13,519 nucleotides of DNA from Caviibacter sp963550915 (GTDB taxonomy: Bacteria > Fusobacteriota > Fusobacteriia > Fusobacteriales > Leptotrichiaceae), in assembly GCA_963550915.1 (NCBI GenBank), contig CAUVEB010000010.1, positions 1 to 13,519 of the forward strand, read 5' to 3'. The translations under genes and the position numbers were made by a program. Positions 11,892 through 13,519 of the stretch are shown one piece after another. Each line of letters starts with the position of its first letter. The first letter of the stretch is position 1. The notes beneath the pieces were generated by a model. It was not told the DNA's origin and made no database searches. It was given only the letters and a program-made list of their open reading frames with translations.

Positions 11892-12764
11892 ATGAATGAA
11901 AGATATGAATTAAATAAAAATTTAGCACAAATGCTAAAAGGTGGAGTTATAATGGATGTTTCAACTCCAGAACAAGCAAGAATAGCACAAAGAGCAGGAG
12001 CGGCAGCAGTTATGGCACTTGAAAGAATACCTGCTGATATACGTGCAGCAGGTGGAGTTTCACGTATGAGTGACCCAGCTATGATAAAAAGCATACAAGA
12101 GGCAGTAACTATTCCTGTAATGGCTAAGGCAAGAATAGGACATTTTGTAGAAGCACAAATATTAGAAGCAATTGAAATAGACTATATTGATGAGAGTGAA
12201 GTTTTATCACCGGCAGACGATAAATTACATATAAATAAAAGAAAATTCTCTGTTCCATTTGTATGTGGGGCAAAAGACTTAGGAGAAGCTCTTAGAAGAA
12301 TAAATGAAGGTGCTTCAATGATAAGAACAAAAGGAGAACCTGGAACTGGTGATATAGTACAAGCTGTAAGACATATGAGAAAAATGAATGAAGATATAAG
12401 AAGAATTAAATCAATGACAGAAGATGAACTATATAACGTAGCAAAAGAATTACAAGTACCATACGATTTAGTCTTATACGTTCATGAAAATGGTAAATTA
12501 CCTGTTGTTAATTTTGCTGCAGGAGGAGTTGCCACACCGGCAGATGCAGCCCTTATGATGCAATTAGGAGCAGAAGGAGTGTTTGTAGGTTCAGGTATAT
12601 TTAAATCAGGAGATCCTGAAAAAAGAGCAAAAGCAATAGTACAAGCAGTTACAAACTATAATAACCCTAAAATACTAGCTAGCATATCTGAAAATTTAGG
12701 TGAAGCTATGGTTGGTATAAATGAAAATGAAATCAAAATTTTAATGGCTGAAAGAGGGAAATAA
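11892..12764 (+). CDS. pdxS: Pyridoxal 5'-phosphate synthase, lyase subunit PdxS
   Basis: A 290-residue PdxS/SNZ protein of normal length. It condenses a pentose phosphate, glyceraldehyde 3-phosphate and ammonia into PLP. Visible landmarks: GGVIMDV with Asp22 (17-23), VMAKARIGHF with Lys79 as the Schiff-base lysine (76-85), and IRTKGEPGTG with Lys147 as the second lysine (144-153). The C-terminal half has VNFAAGGVATPADAALMMQL and GVFVGSGIFKSGDPEKRAKA. PdxS forms a (beta/alpha)8 barrel assembling into hexamers and dodecamers that bind PdxT. The ATG at 11892 follows GAAAGG (11876-11881). Its stop overlaps the pdxT ATG by 1 nt, so the pair is co-translated. Confidence 0.97.
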   Translation: MNERYELNKNLAQMLKGGVIMDVSTPEQARIAQRAGAAAVMALERIPADIRAAGGVSRMSDPAMIKSIQEAVTIPVMAKARIGHFVEAQILEAIEIDYIDESEVLSPADDKLHINKRKFSVPFVCGAKDLGEALRRINEGASMIRTKGEPGTGDIVQAVRHMRKMNEDIRRIKSMTEDELYNVAKELQVPYDLVLYVHENGKLPVVNFAAGGVATPADAALMMQLGAEGVFVGSGIFKSGDPEKRAKAIVQAVTNYNNPKILASISENLGEAMVGINENEIKILMAERGK

Positions 12765-13348
12765 TGGTAGTTGGAGTTCTAGCTTTACAAGGAGCTTTTT
12801 TAGAACACGAAAAGATGCTTGAAAAATTAAATGTAGATTTTATTGAAATACGTAAAAAAGAAGATTTAAAGACATATATAGACGGATTAATATTACCAGG
12901 TGGAGAAAGTACTACAATAGGTAAATTATTAAAAGATTTGGATATATACGAAGATTTAAAACTAATGATACAACAAGGTCTACCAACTTTTGGAACTTGT
13001 GCAGGTATGATACTACTTGCTAAAAAGTTATATAATGATGATACAGTTCATTTAGGTTTAATGGATATTGAAGTTAAAAGAAATGCTTATGGTAGACAAT
13101 TAGGAAGTTTTGTAGTAAATCAAGATTTTCAAAATATGGGAATTATACCCATGGTATTTATTAGAGCTCCATATATACAAAGTGTAAAAGAAAATGTAGA
13201 AGTACTTTGTGTAGTTAATGATAACATTGTTGGTGCAAGACAAGATAATATGCTTGTAACATCATTTCACCCAGAATTAACAAGTAGTACAAAAGTTCAC
13301 AAATATTTTATAAATATGATAAAGGAGAAAAATGGAATTAAATGCTAG
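12764..13348 (+). CDS. pdxT: Pyridoxal 5'-phosphate synthase, glutaminase subunit PdxT
   Basis: A 194-residue class I glutamine amidotransferase that feeds ammonia to PdxS. It starts MVVGVLALQGAFLEHEKMLE. The catalytic triad is visible: Cys79 in GTCAGM (77-82), His169 and Glu171 in FHPEL (168-172). The PGGEST oxyanion and glutamine-binding segment is at 45-50. Length is normal for the family. It starts on the pdxS stop (TAATG). The ribosome binding site is weak (AGAGGG at 12753-12758), consistent with coupling to pdxS. Its last 17 nt overlap the start of the next gene. Confidence 0.97.
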   Translation: MVVGVLALQGAFLEHEKMLEKLNVDFIEIRKKEDLKTYIDGLILPGGESTTIGKLLKDLDIYEDLKLMIQQGLPTFGTCAGMILLAKKLYNDDTVHLGLMDIEVKRNAYGRQLGSFVVNQDFQNMGIIPMVFIRAPYIQSVKENVEVLCVVNDNIVGARQDNMLVTSFHPELTSSTKVHKYFINMIKEKNGIKC

Positions 13349-13519
13349 AATTATTACAAATAAAGGGGATATTAATATAAAGTTAATGCCTGAGATAGCA
13401 CCTATTACAGTTGCTAATTTTGTAAGTTTAATTAGAAAAAACTTTTATGATAATATAATATTTCATAGAGTAATAGAAGACTTTATGATACAAACAGGAG
13501 ATCCAACAGGTACTGGTAT
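13332..13519 (+). CDS. Cyclophilin-type peptidyl-prolyl cis-trans isomerase, N-terminal part
   Basis: The frame opens at ATG 13332 and runs off the window after 62 full codons. It begins MELNARIITNKGDINIKLMP, then EIAPITVANFVSLIRKNFYD, then NIIFHRVIEDFMIQTGDPTG. The run FHRVI-FMIQTGDPTGTG is the cyclophilin signature; Arg46, Phe51 and Gln54 match the active-site Arg, Phe and Gln. Such proteins speed up proline isomerisation during folding. No signal peptide is seen, so it is probably cytoplasmic. AAAGGAG at 13321-13327 lies inside pdxT, and the genes overlap by 17 nt, so it is likely in the pdxST operon. Length and C-terminus are unknown. Confidence 0.92.
   Translation, partial: MELNARIITNKGDINIKLMPEIAPITVANFVSLIRKNFYDNIIFHRVIEDFMIQTGDPTGTG

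Noticed and set aside
1..13519. Mycoplasma-type code (TGA as Trp)
   Set aside because: All Trp codons seen are TGG and every gene is full length under the standard code.

Overview
The window is AT-rich bacterial chromosome. Arginine is encoded almost only by AGA, and Shine-Dalgarno sequences (AGGAGG type) are very strong. The core is an S10-spc ribosomal protein cluster in the classical order, followed by secY, and every gene there is on the + strand. The very low GC, the style of the ribosomal proteins, the long S14 without zinc ligands and a pdxST pair suggest Fusobacteriota, most likely a Leptotrichiaceae-type organism (Leptotrichia, Streptobacillus or Sneathia relatives). That assignment rests on recognition, not on a search, and is moderately confident. 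The genetic code is standard: tryptophan is TGG throughout and no gene is interrupted by TGA.

Layout. Positions 1-55 are the 3' end of tuf (EF-Tu). A 105-nt spacer with two hairpins leads to rpsJ. Then come rplC, rplD, rplW, an unusually long 225-nt spacer, rplB, rpsS, rplV, rpsC, rplP, rpmC, rpsQ, rplN, rplX, rplE, rpsN, rpsH, rplF, rplR, rpsE, rpmD (a 59-residue gene that is easy to miss), rplO and secY. A strong intrinsic terminator closes the operon directly after secY. The adk, map, infA and rpmJ genes that often follow secY are not here.

From 11.1 kb the content changes. A stand-alone gene for a degenerate Fic/Doc-fold protein sits between two identical 32-nt copies of the same terminator. 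Next is a vitamin B6 pair, pdxS-pdxT (PLP synthase), with the start of a cyclophilin-type peptidyl-prolyl isomerase overlapping the end of pdxT and running off the window.

How the genes work together. The first 11 kb builds the ribosome and supplies the SecY channel that nascent membrane proteins use. The last 1.6 kb makes pyridoxal 5'-phosphate through a synthase (PdxS) and its ammonia-producing glutaminase (PdxT). Several start codons had to be chosen by Shine-Dalgarno position (rplB, rplN, secY).

Points of interest: (i) the rplW-rplB spacer, with a long inverted repeat and an extended -10 promoter; (ii) the Fic-like protein, whose catalytic His is replaced by Gln; (iii) the duplicated terminator and leader around that gene; (iv) insertions in L24 and L15; (v) hairpins without U-tracts in intergenic gaps of the ribosomal cluster. 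No gene-free stretch exceeds 300 nt. I saw no CRISPR array, tRNA, rRNA or insertion sequence, and I could not identify a wholly new multi-gene system.
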